Shown one piece after another: positions 44,891 to 57,644 of a DNA stretch of 64,000 nt (positions within the stretch are counted from its first letter, which is position 1; each line of letters starts with the position of its first letter). The DNA is taken from assembly GCA_946800325.1 (NCBI GenBank), contig OX326959.1, positions 37,934,908 through 37,998,907 of the forward strand, written 5' to 3'. A model generated the notes under the pieces. It was given only the letters and a program-made list of their open reading frames with translations, made no database searches and was not told the origin of the DNA. The stretch is from Luzula sylvatica (taxonomy: Eukaryota; Streptophyta; Magnoliopsida; Poales; Juncaceae). A program made the translations under genes and the position numbers.

Positions 44891-46497
44891 TTTTTTAAAA
44901 CAAAATCAATTAAAATATATCTTAGATATGATTGTTTGTACGTCATCATAATGTGTGATCGTGATAATAAAATCATAAAACAATAATTTTAAATGGCCCT
45001 AGTCATGTATAAGATGTTTATAGTAGATAGACACATGTGAGATAACATATTATGTATATACACCAGTGTATTCACAAATGAGATAATCATGAGTATGAAT
45101 GTTGAGAATCTGATATGTAAATATGTATTCGAAACTACATATTTGATTGACTACTTTACGAGAATATGCACGGACGCATGATTTAGTCATTATGTCTTCT
45201 CTATGTATTCTCGCAACAAACAAAATATTAATTTTTTGATCTAAAATTATGCGCTATTCATTTTATGTGAATCATAAATTTTTTTTTTTTTAAGGAGATT
45301 TGACAATGTGTCGAGACCTCGAATATATTAAATCAAAGAAGTGAAACGAAATAGAGAATTTGGGGAGAATATATAAGACAATATTCTTATTTTTTTTTTT
45401 GAAGAGAATCCTAAGCCAAGAATCGTGGACATTATAAATTTTTTTTTTTATATTGATGCCGCCGGAATTCGAATCCACAACCTCTACAACATGAGGATTT
45501 ATTGTTCTGAGCACTCAACCATCTAGGTTATGGGATCAGCACTCAACCATCTAGGTTATGAGATCATTGGCTATGTGAATCATAATTATTTAATATGTTT
45601 CTTACATTATTAGTAACAGCCAACAGGGATAACATTAGGTCATCGTTGGACCACAAACATCACGAAAGATATATGTACATAATCAATAGAAGAAAGAGGC
45701 TCGGATACGACTGGAGAAAAGCTCGAACACAACTAGAGAAAGGCTCCGATAGGCCTACAAAATATAATATTGTTATATTCATATTTATAATTTATAATAT
45801 ATATTTACTGACTACCGAAAAGTAAACACGTCATATAAAATATATAGCTTACGTGTCGATAAGTTGAGGGTTCAAAATGAGCACAAAAAAGGGGAACTAA
45901 GTGAACTAATTAAATAGTTGCGGAATCAAATTCGTATTTTCTCAATAAATTATATATAAATACTCTTATGTTCGTAGCACCAGTCAATTAGATACTTATC
46001 CCATAGTTCATTTTTCATATTAAATTAAACAAGTACACACATTAGAATTAGCACTTGCATAAACTATCACAAAATTAGTTCATACATAGCATAATTCTTA
46101 TATGATATGCTTAAATAGCGTGGTGAACTTAATTTCACGAGATAAATATAAATTAACTAGCACATATTACCTAATTTTCCAAAATATAAGTCATTATACA
46201 AGATATCCATCTTATAGTTTCTCCAACAATAAATAGAAGAAATTTCGGGGAATTCACACAAACAGAAAGAAAAAAAAATGGAAAAATTGGTAATAAGACA
46301 CTACAGTATAAATAACACTACAACAATAATATATTAGAATAGAAAGTGTCAAATACCTAATTTGCCCCCACCGATTTACACGACCTAAACAGTTCATATA
46401 TAGAGAGAGAATAAAAAGGACGATAAGATACAAATTGACCTAGAATGAGCACTATGGTCATTTTGAACGAGTCCAAAATAAAATCTCACAAAAAAAC
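44891..46497. other. intergenic with a SINE-like element
   Basis: AT-rich, with T-runs. The only clear repeat is the SINE-like element at 45425-45575. The ORF at 45595-45825 has no recognisable domain. Confidence 0.4.
45425..45575 (-). mobile_element. SINE-like element with an internal 28-bp tandem duplication
   Basis: On the minus strand it reads CCAATGATCTCATAACCTAG (head), then a box B-like GTGGATTCGAATTCC. It is related to the element at 16610-16765. A 28-bp block covering the head (GCACTCAACCATCTAGGTTA on plus) occurs twice back to back, 45511-45538 and 45539-45566. Confidence 0.55.
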
Positions 46498-48156
46498 TCA
46501 GCATTTATTTGCCTTGTGTCTCTTCGAAATTTGTTCGCTAGATCCATCCATTGTTTGATTTGCATGCGCCATGTCATTATCATGATCCTAAACCAAAAAC
46601 ACGTCAATAAATATCAAAAAGAAGCAACAACAAAAACGCGCAAAAAATAAAAGGTATACTATATACTATACCTTAGAATTCGAGAAATTAGGAGTAGGTC
46701 TTCTAGAAGAAGCTCGTTTTCCAAGATTGACCTGTACCGTCACACTCGCTTGAGACAAATCGATTCCAGAACTCTCCATTGCATTTGTTAGTGTCCCGAA
46801 TAAGCTGTAATTAGAAAATTATTAATAATATAGGGGCCTTTTTGCAAATTTCTGAAAAATGTTGGGTGAAGTGAAAAAGAACCAAACTTTTGAGAGTAGA
46901 TGCTAGAGACAGTAATGGTGCCTTCATCAATCGCCAGCTCATCCTGATCTGGCTCCACGTCAGCACAGCTATTCTCTTCTTGCCTTTGCCAATTTGGCTG
47001 GACCTGGTTCACGCCTATCATGCTTTCTGAAAAATTATAATAGATAAACAATTAAAACCACGATTTTGAAAATTAGCTGTATTAAAAAATTGAAAATTAC
47101 CAGGATTTAAATCTGGTTCGGGAAGATTATGCGAATTGGAAAGAATGGTACTTGGAGTGACTGGTACGCTATTGTCTACGAATTTTCCTGAAAAAGTATA
47201 TGCACCGTTCCTCATCGCAGGTGAAATGTCTGAAATACCCTCAGCTGAGACTCTATTATTGCTCTGTCCCAAAAATTAAATAATTAAATTCAAATGTACG
47301 ATAGTTTTAGAATAATAATATTTGTGGGGGTATATGAGATATTTTACCCATGGCAGGAGCTTTGAGCTTTCAGGATTCCATTCTGGATATGTAGCCTCGT
47401 ATTTTTGTGATTTCTCTTGCAGGAATTTCACATATTCGATTACCTTCGTTAATTACATAAATAAGTTACAAATTGGTTACTAAATACTAATACATATATA
47501 TTTAATTTTGAGTAATTCAGAAAGAAGTGGGCAAAGTTAAAATTACCTCGAGAAGAAAAGTAGCTCGATCTCTCTTCTGATCACTATGTGGAATGAGATC
47601 TCTCAGTATCTGAAATCTGCACACAAAAAAAACAAAAAAAATTCTGAAACCTCTTAAAAACGTTGAAACTATAAAATGGAGGGTCCAGTGGAATAGAAAA
47701 AGATGAACCTTTCGTTGATTTTGCATCTGCGGCGTTGCTCAGTGGCGGAGTGTTTGGATCGTGAGGTGGTCGGTTTGTTATCGACACTCTTTCCGTCTCC
47801 TCTTGCCATCATATCACCTACACCCATTCAATATAAAAAAAATGGAAATATTTGAAAATAAAAGCAATTGTCTTGTGTCTAAATTAGTATATTGTGTGAC
47901 TTGAAAGGAAATAGGGGATGAGACTGACAGAAATTTGAGATGAAATGAGATTTTAGCTCACGATGGGTTTGTAAAATTCCACCTTTTCAGTGGCTTCTTA
48001 GATCAAAATTTCATCTTTCGAAGCTTTACAGTAGGAATCTCTGAAAGAGGTCAAACAGGTTGAAAAAGAGGGAGAGCGAGACAAACCTTGGTGAGAAGAT
48101 CCCTGTCTGCGCACAAAATCGTCGTCGTCTTCGCTTGATCTAGAGAGGGACTCCAT
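46498..48156 (-). CDS. BIM-like bHLH transcription factor (BES1-interacting Myc-like)
   Basis: CDS complement(join(46498..46587, 46672..46804, 46888..47026, 47101..47263, 47348..47443, 47547..47616, 47709..47817, 48087..48156)), 289 residues; all eight exons join with GT-AG ends and in frame. The bHLH spans about residues 44-95. The basic region [18 protein letters not shown] has the His46/Glu50/Arg54 E-box triad. The helix-loop-helix is [20 protein letters not shown], then [20 protein letters not shown]. The C-terminus has [20 protein letters not shown], a signature of the BIM1/2/3 clade. BIM proteins act with BES1 in brassinosteroid-regulated transcription. Length is slightly shorter than usual BIM2 (about 310). 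It begins [13 protein letters not shown], typical of the clade. Confidence 0.9.
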
Positions 48157-48499
48157 TTTCTTCGCAAACCCTAGCTCAAGCTCCCGGAGGAAAGGAAAAC
48201 CCTAGAAATCGGGACTGGAGGAGAGAGTCTGAACAGTAGAATGGAGTTTAAGCCGAGTTCGGCCTCTTTTTCTTTTCTTTACCCTTTTCTTCTCCTTTTT
48301 AAATATTTTTAACTAGTGATATACTGATGTGATATTGATAACTGATTATACTCGAGCCAACTATGTTAGTAATATATATTTTATTTTACTACAAAATAAT
48401 TTTTGTATGATAATAATATTTTTTATTTCAAAATAAAATTATTTGAATTACGTTAATAATGTTATATCGTTATAATTTATTAATGTATAATTATTAATA

Positions 48500-49250
48500 A
48501 ATTCATGTCGCGCTACACATAATTATGTTTTTCGTTACATTTCGAAATAATAATAATAATAATAATAATAATAATTAAATTAAATTAAATTAAATCAAAT
48601 TATTTCGCATTTTATTGATCTCATCGTATTATAAATCTAATGTAAGTATAATAAATAATATATTTTACGATTATATAATGTTTTGGTGAAAAATAACTCA
48701 TTTTTTTATAAAATTTTAATACATGTATTAATGCAAATAATAACATCTGAGACATAACACAATTTTACAAAAAAATATAACCACAAAACTTGTATCATTG
48801 TTATTCCTAATAATTCATGCAATATATATATAGAAAAAAATATATCATACAACTCATACACTCAAGCACATAATTAATTATGTAATAATAATTAATTATG
48901 TAATACTGATAATTTTTCTATTAATAAATAAAACAATAAGAATAATCAACATATATTTACAATCAATTTTATATTTTAAACTTACAACTTAAAAAATAAT
49001 AACAATATCCGAAATATGATTATAAGTTTAAGAAGTTACTTATTTTTTAATAGGTAAAATAAAATATTCATTTTCATTTATGTTAAATTTTGAAAAATTC
49101 AATATCAATTTTGTTTAAACAAAAACATGAATATATGTATTTAGTAATATAAGATTCTCACTATCAAACTTGTTTTTAAGTACGGAATGGACATTATATA
49201 ATTTTAGTTGTGACTTGTGCGTGCTTTGTTAAAGTTTTGATATTTTTTTA
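48500..49250. mobile_element. possible decayed Helitron of family 2
   Basis: GCGCTACACATAATTATGTT near 48510, a TTTTATATTTTAAACTTACA segment near 48970 and ATATGATTATAAGTTTAAGA near 49014 resemble corresponding segments of the Helitron at 29560-30836. The ends are not preserved. Confidence 0.3.
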
Positions 49251-49849
49251 AAAATAATAAAAGTGGAGAGTAGAGTTTATTTATTAAAATACTACTATCT
49301 TCTTATTTGTAAAATAAATAATAAATATTAATATTTTTTTCGTTCAATATTATTTCCAAAATAACACTCGATACTAAATAATTCTTATTTGTATTTATGT
49401 TCAGTAATTTTGATTTAAAATATCGTAATTTGTTTTCTTTATTAAATATGATATCATGTATTTCGTATAAATTTTAAAAAATAATATTAATTTTATGTAA
49501 TTTTTTTTTGAGAATCGAACAACGATGTATCATGCGCTATGCGTGAATGGTACAATTTATTACTTCTACGTTTGCTACTACCATAATTCTTAAAAGAACT
49601 ATAGGTTCCTAGAACTCACCTCAACGTTCTTAATGTGAATTTTAAAAATAATTAGTTCGGACGATTAATAACTTAATTAAGGGCGTGTTCGTTACAAAAA
49701 AAATTGCAGTACGGATTGAGTAGTTTCCTATGAAGCGACATATGTAAAACTTAGATGTGTTTGATGCATGATTAGGATGTTGATGTTTCTATCCTATAAC
49801 ATGACAAAACTATCGGATTCCAATTATTTTTCTAAGAGGGCATATACCG
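49251..49849. other. AT-rich intergenic
   Basis: No gene recognised. Confidence 0.4.
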
Positions 49850-50073
49850 TGTCATCAGATTTCAACACAACATCCTTAATTTTCTAATTAACCCACTTAA
49901 TTAATTTATGGATTAACACATGTGAATTGATTAACGTGATAATTAACATTTATATGGATTAACAAATAATAATTAATATTTAAAATTATTAATTCAACGT
50001 TTCTTGTTAATTAGGATGTTAATTAAGTGAATTAATTAGGAAATTGAGGATGTTGTGTTGAAATCTGGTGGCA
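49850..50073. mobile_element. MITE with ~50-bp terminal inverted repeats
   Basis: The left arm TGTCATCAGATTTCAACACA continues through ACATCCTTAATTTTCTAATT. The right arm, reverse-complemented, is TGCCACCAGATTTCAACACA then ACATCCTCAATTTCCTAATT. Only a handful of mismatches occur over about 50 bp. The centre is TTAAT-rich. No exact target duplication was seen. Confidence 0.75.
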
Positions 50074-51181
50074 AGTTAGAATTTTCCTTTTTCTAATCTT
50101 TCAAATTTTTTCTTCAATTGGATTTTTGTATGAATTGGGAGTTTGGAGATACAATAATATGTTTTCTCCTTTATTTTTGAGTTATAATTTCATGAAATTA
50201 ATGACAATATTGTTCGGTGATGGTATTCACTGCATATATTTTAGAACATTTACTTAATATATTTGATAATTTTGAATCTTTTTTGTCAAAAATCTTTTTT
50301 TTTAAAGTTTTCGTATTTAATTTTAACACCTAATGCCCACAGGGTTTTCCTCAAAATAAAAATTAAAACTCAATCAAAACAAATTTATGAATTGCTCTTT
50401 AATCTCAACATATCATTAACATGCATATGAATTAACCGTTGCTAACCAATTTAATTAATTATTTTTGAAATTTTGCATAGAGGACGGAGTGAAAACAAAG
50501 TCCTAATTTCTATGGATGACAATAATATAGTTCACGTGTGTGGTTTGAAGCTTTGAATAAAAATTAAATTGTACCACAAAATTTTATTTGAACCTAATAT
50601 TTTATGGTCATCATAAATAATATTATATAAAAATAAGAAAAATATAATTAAAATACACGTCGGCCGGTATTATCTGGTTGAGTTTCAGAGTACAATTAAC
50701 GTACGAATGGGCCCCAGGCCCAACCCGAATTTTAAGTTTCAATGTTCATAGTTATCCCTTCTCAGGCAAAAATCTTTTGCATGCATCCGGCTCATTGGTG
50801 TACAATCACATAAAAATTAACTAAAATATATTTATTTATTTTTAAAATTCAATACGATTTGTTTACCATAATAAGATGACTTTGTTTAAAATAAATAAAT
50901 TTATCTGGATCAGTCCCTACAAGATTTTAAATTTTATAAAAGCTAATATTTTTATATTTCAAATTTGGACATTAAATCACACAAATAAAAGTTCTAATAT
51001 ATTTTAAAATGGCATTATTATTTCTTATAAATTTATTATAAGCATTTTATTAGAAACTCATCAAGTTCTGATATAATTATAAACAGTTTTTATATCACAA
51101 ATGAACACATGGCCCATCCATAAATCGTTCGTTTCACAGGCATTAAATCCGGAGTTTGGACACCAGATATATAATGTATTT
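50074..51181. other. AT-rich intergenic
   Basis: No gene or strong repeat. The GC-richer block near 50670-50740 has no clear frame. Confidence 0.4.
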
Positions 51182-51705
51182 GGGAAATTTTCAAAAAACC
51201 ACCTATCTTTTTTGGATATTCTAAAAAACCCCCTATCTTTTTGGAAACTCCAAAAAAACCCTCTACCAAACTTTTATTTTCAAATACCCCTATGGGGTTA
51301 AAATTAACTATGGATGGTGTTAAATATTTTTTTATGACCAAAATACCCTTCTTTTTACATATTTAGTAATTAAAATAATATGGTGTTAAATTAATTTTAA
51401 AAAAGTCCTAATTTTTTTTTAGCTTATAATAATTTTTATAAAATAATTATCATATATTATATTTATATAATTTTAATATTTCATACATTATATATATTTG
51501 ACTTTCATATTTTTTTACTGAAAAAATAACATAAAAAGGTATTTTGGTCAAAAAAAAATTTTAACACCATCCATGGTTAGATTTAACCCATATAGGAGGG
51601 TATTTGAAAATAAAACTTTGGTAGAAGGGTTTTTTGGAGTTTCCAAAAAGATAGGGAGTTTTTTAGAATATCCAAAAAAGATAGGGGGTTTTTTGAAAAT
51701 TTCCC
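51182..51705. mobile_element. MULE-like foldback MITE with ~170-bp arms and 9-bp target duplication
   Basis: Arms are near-inverted over about 170 bp, starting GGGAAATTTTCAAAAAACCA and ending TTTGAAAATTTCCC. AATGTATTT is duplicated exactly on both sides (51173-51181 and 51706-51714), a 9-bp duplication as expected for Mutator-like elements. Length 524 bp. Small frames in the arms are mirror artefacts. Confidence 0.9.
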
Positions 51706-52274
51706 AATGTATTTTTTCCAAACTTTCGGAAGCCAAAATATATTCACATTCAATTATCAAGGTACCTCCAATGTAAATAACCTTAGTTTTATTTGAAACG
51801 AACATTGACCCAAACAACATCCAACAAGTTAAAAATTATATACATGAAAACAATATACAAATTTCTCTTAATTAAAACAAGTATACAAATTTTACTCTTT
51901 AATAAAAATAATATATAACAATATTTTGCAAATTATTACTATTTACCAATAGAGACTGTTTAAAAATAAAAAATAAATTTAGAGATCTTTTAGTATTTTA
52001 ATAATATCCCTTTATAATATTACCATAAATGACCGTGTGTTTGTTGTTTGTTTGTGTCGGCCGGGCCGGTCATCCTTCCGACCAATTACTGATATCTAAA
52101 TAAGATATATGGTGTTGAAAATTGGATACGAATATATATCATAATATCAAAAAGTATATATATTCAGAAAAAGGTATATTGTTATTCAAAATGTATAATA
52201 ATCATGTAAAATGATATACTTATATTATAAAAAACATATCTCGCACCTAAATTTTTTCATATTATAGTATTTAT
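51706..52274. other. AT-rich intergenic
   Basis: No gene recognised. Confidence 0.4.
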
Positions 52275-53135
52275 CAATGTTTTAAATTGCGATATTGCGG
52301 TCCATTGCGGTCGGGTCTTTTTTACAGGGGATTGCGTTTACGGACGCAATTGCGGCGCAATGACCTTATTGCGGACAGTCGTTGCGATATTAAATTATGT
52401 AATAATAATAGTTTGTTTAAATATATTTTTCACAATATTTTCTTCTAAAAAGAATAAAAAAGTTGATTGTCCAAGAATATTTTCAGTATAAATAAAAGTT
52501 GATCATAAAATTTTCATTAAAATAACAATTATACGGGATCTTTGGATTTGTATTTTGTTGAAGAATTTTTTGTCGACATCCAAAAATATCAAAACACTAT
52601 AACTCAAATTTTAAATCGAAACATCAATGAAATACAATGGAAATTATGAAATTCATACATTTATAAAGGAAAATGACACATTTTAGAAGTTATATATGTT
52701 ATGAGCATATTTTATCAAATATTTTGATAATAAAACATGGAAACTAAGTATTAAATAATTACAAAAATTATGTTATAATGTTTATATTAAATAATTCTCG
52801 ACGAAATTAATTTAACGTGTGTTTTGTGTTTAATTCAGGGTAAAAGACAAAATTTCACAAATTCAAGCCCATCACTGCGTTCCTCTCGTCGAGACGAGCG
52901 ATTTCGATATAAATTTCATGTAATTTGGTGGAAGGATTTGAAAATTACAACGATTTGAATATTATCCCGCAATTTTTACCCGCAATTAGCGCAATTTAAG
53001 CGCAATTTGCCCGCAATTGCTCCGCAATGCCCGCAATTTTTCGAAAACGCAATATCTCGCTATATGTTATTGCGAAATTGCGATTCTAAATTTCACACCG
53101 CAATTTCCGCAATTGCGCCGCAATTTAAAACACTG
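52275..53135. mobile_element. hAT-like element with ATTGCG subterminal repeats, copy 2
   Basis: CAATGTTTTAAATTGCGAT at the left and CAGTGTTTTAAATTGCGGC at the right (reverse strand). The 8-bp duplication GTATTTAT is exact (52267-52274 and 53136-53143). It is homologous to 39975-41110, for example the GTCGTTGCGATATTAAATTA block in both. It is shorter (861 bp) and non-coding. Confidence 0.9.
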
Positions 53136-54900
53136 GTATTTATAGTTCAAATGATATATTATACATCTATAACGTGTCTAGAATATCTACAAAAATTATA
53201 TAACACATCTAAAAATATATATTCGAAACATAAAAAATATAATAATTAATATTTGTTGTAAAAAAACATAAGAAGGAAAGATTATGGCGGGGGGACCCGA
53301 TGATCTTATTTTAAATGCATTTGTTATTGAAATGTGTTAAAAGGTTAATTCATGAATTTGTCGTCTACTAAAATACGTAAGCAACATGTAATGAATTAAC
53401 AAACAACAATTCATAAATTAATTTTTTTATTGTATATTAGTTATTTATTTAAATGTCATTGGCTGTTGCAAAAAACATACAACGAACAGAAAATAATAAT
53501 AAACAAGTATTAAAATATAGTTAAACATATATAAATATAGTTATACTGAAAAGCAGGTTTATTTTATTTCAAGTATTTAAGATGTGCTTTCCATTTCTCT
53601 TGCCCAAGACATTATTGTAAAAATATTGAGATAACACATGGGCTTTAGTGTTCTCTTATTATCTCAAAATATACACTATTTGTTGACTGTTAGGATCACT
53701 GCACCAGGTGCATTCGAATTTTTATTCTCTTTTATTGTCTGTTCCTCTCTCTAAGTCTAGTCGTATCCCAGCCTCGGTTAACTTGAGACAGACAGAGAGA
53801 GAGAAGAAGAGAGGGAGGATTGAATACTGGCCGTTCGATTGACGGTCCGGCGGTTCATCGGAAGGTCGGGGTTTTCTGAACTGAGTTATTCTCGCCTATC
53901 AGGTGAGTTAATTTTATTTTGCAAGGGTATAGATATTTCTTTCTTTATCAGCTAGTGCTTAGGGTTTTCTGAGTTCAACTGAGCTTAGTGATTAATGGTT
54001 ATGTAAAGGCATTTCTCTTTCTACGTATTAGATATGCATTAGGTTACTTGGCTTGGAATGTTTCGAATTCCATCATAACGATTTGAGCTCTTTTAGTGTA
54101 GTAGTGGGTCATCATTCAGAGGTTTTGGAGGGTCTTAATGCAAATTTGTAGTTGCAGCTTTCAAATTATAGTTTCGTGGTGTATTGTAACAAATTGCTAA
54201 TGAGGGTTGTTTTACAAATTGAGGTTTATGGTGCCCTGTTTGTCTATTTGAGATTTGGGTTTTATATAATAGATACTTTCCTTTAAAGTTTAATATACTT
54301 AATGGTCATAAATTTGGTCATTATAGTATTGTCGGTACTTCTAACTTGACTTTTGTATGTTTGATTTTATCAATTTCTTGCAATTGAGTAACTTCGTTTT
54401 GTTTAAAAATTGGTTACTTGCTGTGATAAAAACCCAAATCATAATGTTTCTATGTATTCTTTGTAGCTTACCTTGTATGAATAGTAGTTTTTTTTTAGCT
54501 CATTCTAGATTTTCCTTTTATCGATTTGTTTTTATTAAATTTTTTTTCAATTTTTTTTTATAGTACAGGTTCGATGCTCACCTGGTCTAACTTGGCGCCC
54601 AAGTTTTGATCCAGCTTTTATACACAACGATACACAATGGCTTGTAGTACATAAGAATAAAAAGAAGACCCCTACACACACTCTATCTCTCCTTCTCTCT
54701 CTCTACACCTCGCCATGTATACTTCCAATATTCCCCGACGCGAGGCTTGCATGACCGCTTTCTCTCTCTGAACCACTACATGATCCATTCTGGTACATTC
54801 TTTCTCTCTCTAACCGCGTCATCCTTCTTGTTTGGCGTGCGTTCAAAGAAGAGAAAGAAGCTTACTTTCCATTCTCTCTCTCTAAACCTCCCCGACTCCC
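53136..54900. promoter_or_regulatory. upstream region, leader and 5'UTR intron of the PI4K-gamma gene
   Basis: A GA-rich stretch lies near 53790-53820. A likely 5'UTR intron spans 53903-54568: GTGAGTTAATTT at the start, TAGTACAG at the end. The downstream leader is rich in CTCTCTCT. The ORF at 54357-54563 lies within the intron and was not called. Confidence 0.5.
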
Positions 54901-56718
54901 ATGTCCCAGAAATTCCCCAAGCCAATAAAGTCCCTGATTCCCCAAGATGGGCGTACCAACCGTACCAACGGCACCAACAAGCCTCCAGTTGGTCGGAGAA
55001 GAGTGTTTGTCCAAACTGAAACTGGATGCGTCCTGTGCATGGACTTGGATCGAAATGACAACGCCCATACCGTCAAAAGGCGTCTCCAAGTCGTCCTTAA
55101 CGTACCAACCGCAGAAAGCTCTCTCTCCTTCGGGGACAAAGTCTTCGAGAACGACCTATCTTCGGTACGAGCTGAATCCCCTTTGCTCCTAACTCGAAAC
55201 ACAATGCATCGGAGTTCCTCCACCCCATGTCTAAACCCTAATTCCAATGATTTTCGCACAAACCCTAATTCTCCCGACACTTCTCACGTGATCGAAATTC
55301 TAGGGTTTTCTTCGGGACAACCTGATAGACTGACCCAACTGGTACAGGAAGCAGTACGGGCGATAAAATTAGGTATCAGTCCTGTACCGACCAATGGTGG
55401 TCTTGGAGGTTCGTACTACTTTCGCGGTACGAATGGTGAGAGTCTTGCCATTGTGAAACCTACTGATGAAGAGCCTTTTGCTCCTAATAACCCTAAAGGC
55501 TTCGTTGGAATGTCTCTAGGTCAGCCTGGTTTGAAACGATCGGTACGGGTCGGTGAAACGGGTTTTCGTGAGGTCGCTGCGTACCTGTTGGACCATGATA
55601 ACTTCGCCAATGTGCCTCCTACTGCCCTCGTGAAGATCACTCACTCCATTTTCCATGTAAATGGAGGTGTCCAGTCGAAGAATACCGTCACTAGCAAGAT
55701 AGCCTCGTTGCAACAGTTTGTACCACATGATTTCGATGCGAGTGATCATGGTACGTCGAGTTATCCTGTACCAGCGGTACACCGAATCGGTATACTCGAC
55801 ATTCGAATTTTCAATACGGATCGGCACGGCGGTAATGTGTTGGTACGAAAAATCGATAGTGGTATCGGTGAATTTGGAAATTTTACCGATCTGGTTCCAA
55901 TCGATCATGGCTTGTGCTTGCCCGAATCGCTAGAGGATCCATATTTTGAATGGATTCATTGGCCTCAAGCTTCACTTCCTTTTTCAGACGAAGAATTGAA
56001 GTATATTTCCAATTTAGACCCTGAAAAAGATTCGAAATTATTGCAGAACGAATTGCCGATGATTCGCGAGGCGTGTCTTAGGGTTTTGGTGCTATGTACG
56101 CATTTTCTCAAAATTGCGACCGAATTTGGGTTGTGTTTGTCTGAAATTGGTGAAATGATGAGTCGCGAATTTAAAGGCGTTGAAGAACCGAGCGAATTGG
56201 AATTGGTTTGCATGGAGGCCAAAAGGGCCATTTTGGAAGGCGAACGAAATGGAGATGATTGGAGAGTTTTAAATGGAGATGACGAGAGTAGTTTTCAATT
56301 TGAAATCGATGTAGAGGAGAATGGTCTCGGGTTGAAAGCCTTGCTTCCCAAGTTAGAAGAGAGTTTTGAAGAAGGCGAAGAAGAAGAAGAAGAGTTTGAA
56401 GAAGTAAATTTTGAACATTTAAATGGGTTTAAGTCGAAGGTTTTGAATCTATCGAAATCGCTAAAAGTGGCGGGTATTTTTGATAAATCGTCCGTTATTT
56501 CGAAATTTGAAGGTAGTAGAATTGCTAATAATAATAGGAGCGCGAATGAGCATTTCCCTTCGAGCTCGTGTTTTGTGAGATTAGAAGACATGAGTAAGGA
56601 AGAATGGGGATTTTTTATTGAGAAATTTAAGGATTTGATGAGGGGTAATTTAAGAGAGAGAAAGAAAGTGGGGTCTGCTTGTCAATGGCAGAGACTAGGT
56701 ACTTCTTGCAAGTTTTAA
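54901..56718 (+). CDS. phosphatidylinositol 4-kinase gamma-like protein (UBL + PI3/4-kinase domain)
   Basis: One coding exon, 605 residues. A ubiquitin-like domain near residues 34-100 (VFVQTETGCVLCMDLDRND) precedes the PI3/4-kinase domain from about 165: GGLGGSYYFRG (glycine-rich), then AIVKP (Lys186), NTDRHGGN (Asp307, Asn312) and PIDHGLC (Asp335), the catalytic and metal-binding residues. The C-terminal part has an acidic run and no membrane segment. Plant type II gamma isoforms are cytosolic or nuclear; several act as protein kinases rather than lipid kinases in vitro, so lipid activity is uncertain here. The ATG is preceded by a CT-rich leader and a 5'UTR intron. Confidence 0.92.
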   Translation: MSQKFPKPIKSLIPQDGRTNRTNGTNKPPVGRRRVFVQTETGCVLCMDLDRNDNAHTVKRRLQVVLNVPTAESSLSFGDKVFENDLSSVRAESPLLLTRNTMHRSSSTPCLNPNSNDFRTNPNSPDTSHVIEILGFSSGQPDRLTQLVQEAVRAIKLGISPVPTNGGLGGSYYFRGTNGESLAIVKPTDEEPFAPNNPKGFVGMSLGQPGLKRSVRVGETGFREVAAYLLDHDNFANVPPTALVKITHSIFHVNGGVQSKNTVTSKIASLQQFVPHDFDASDHGTSSYPVPAVHRIGILDIRIFNTDRHGGNVLVRKIDSGIGEFGNFTDLVPIDHGLCLPESLEDPYFEWIHWPQASLPFSDEELKYISNLDPEKDSKLLQNELPMIREACLRVLVLCTHFLKIATEFGLCLSEIGEMMSREFKGVEEPSELELVCMEAKRAILEGERNGDDWRVLNGDDESSFQFEIDVEENGLGLKALLPKLEESFEEGEEEEEEFEEVNFEHLNGFKSKVLNLSKSLKVAGIFDKSSVISKFEGSRIANNNRSANEHFPSSSCFVRLEDMSKEEWGFFIEKFKDLMRGNLRERKKVGSACQWQRLGTSCKF

Positions 56719-56745
56719 TGTGTGTGTGTGTGTGTGTGTGTGTGT
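56719..56745 (+). repeat. (TG)n microsatellite in the 3'UTR
   Basis: A 27-bp alternating TG tract begins immediately after the PI4K stop codon. Confidence 0.9.
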
Positions 56746-57126
56746 CGAAACCCCTTTTATTACAGAATAAAAGGAAAGTAGAAAAGGATTTGAATGTTTG
56801 TTGGTTATGAGATCAAATTAGACGTGTTGTGTGCGCTTGTGAAAGTGTGGTAAGGAGGTTGCAGGTTTGTGGATTTTTGTTTTTTAATTTTAAGGATTTT
56901 GAGCAGTTGAAGTTTATTTATTTGATGCTTTATGCATACTCCTATGAAATAGCCCTGCCGTAATCAATACCCCATCAATGACAACTTAACAACCACCTTC
57001 ACCGTCAATGGTGGAAAGCGTCTGGTCCGGTTTCAGATTTTTAAGCACATGAAGCCTAGTATGAAAGTGGACATCATATCCAATTAACCATTTAATGTAT
57101 TGGACATAAAGTTAATGTATTTAATC
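56746..57126. other. intergenic, PI4K-gamma 3' flank
   Basis: No gene or repeat recognised. Confidence 0.4.
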
Positions 57127-57602
57127 CAATGTTTTAAATAGCGTGTAGCGGTGCGTAGCGTTTTGACATTTAATTTAGCGGTTAGCGAAAAATGGGCGAT
57201 ATAGCGTTCTTTCAACATAGCAGCAGATTTTAATCAATTTTTTTTTTATAATATTATAATATGCATATAAATATAATTAAACAACCAAATATGATTTAAA
57301 ATAAAATAATACTAAATATACCATAAAACTAATAATAATAATTATTATTTATAATAATAATAATAATAATAATAATAATTATTATTATTGGATTTGTTAA
57401 AATAAAATAATACTAAATATACCATAAAACTAATAATAATAATTATTAATTATTATTTTATTGTATTTATAATAATACTAATAATAATTTTTGTTGGATT
57501 TGTTATTATAATAATAATAATAATAATTATTATTATAATTATTTGTACTACTATTATTATTATTATTACTATCATTATTGTTATTGTTATTATTATTATT
57601 TA

Positions 57603-57644
<42 letters not shown>

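Noticed and set aside
51090..51820. Pairs of similar ORFs on both strands
   Set aside because: They are mirror translations of the MULE-type foldback arms.
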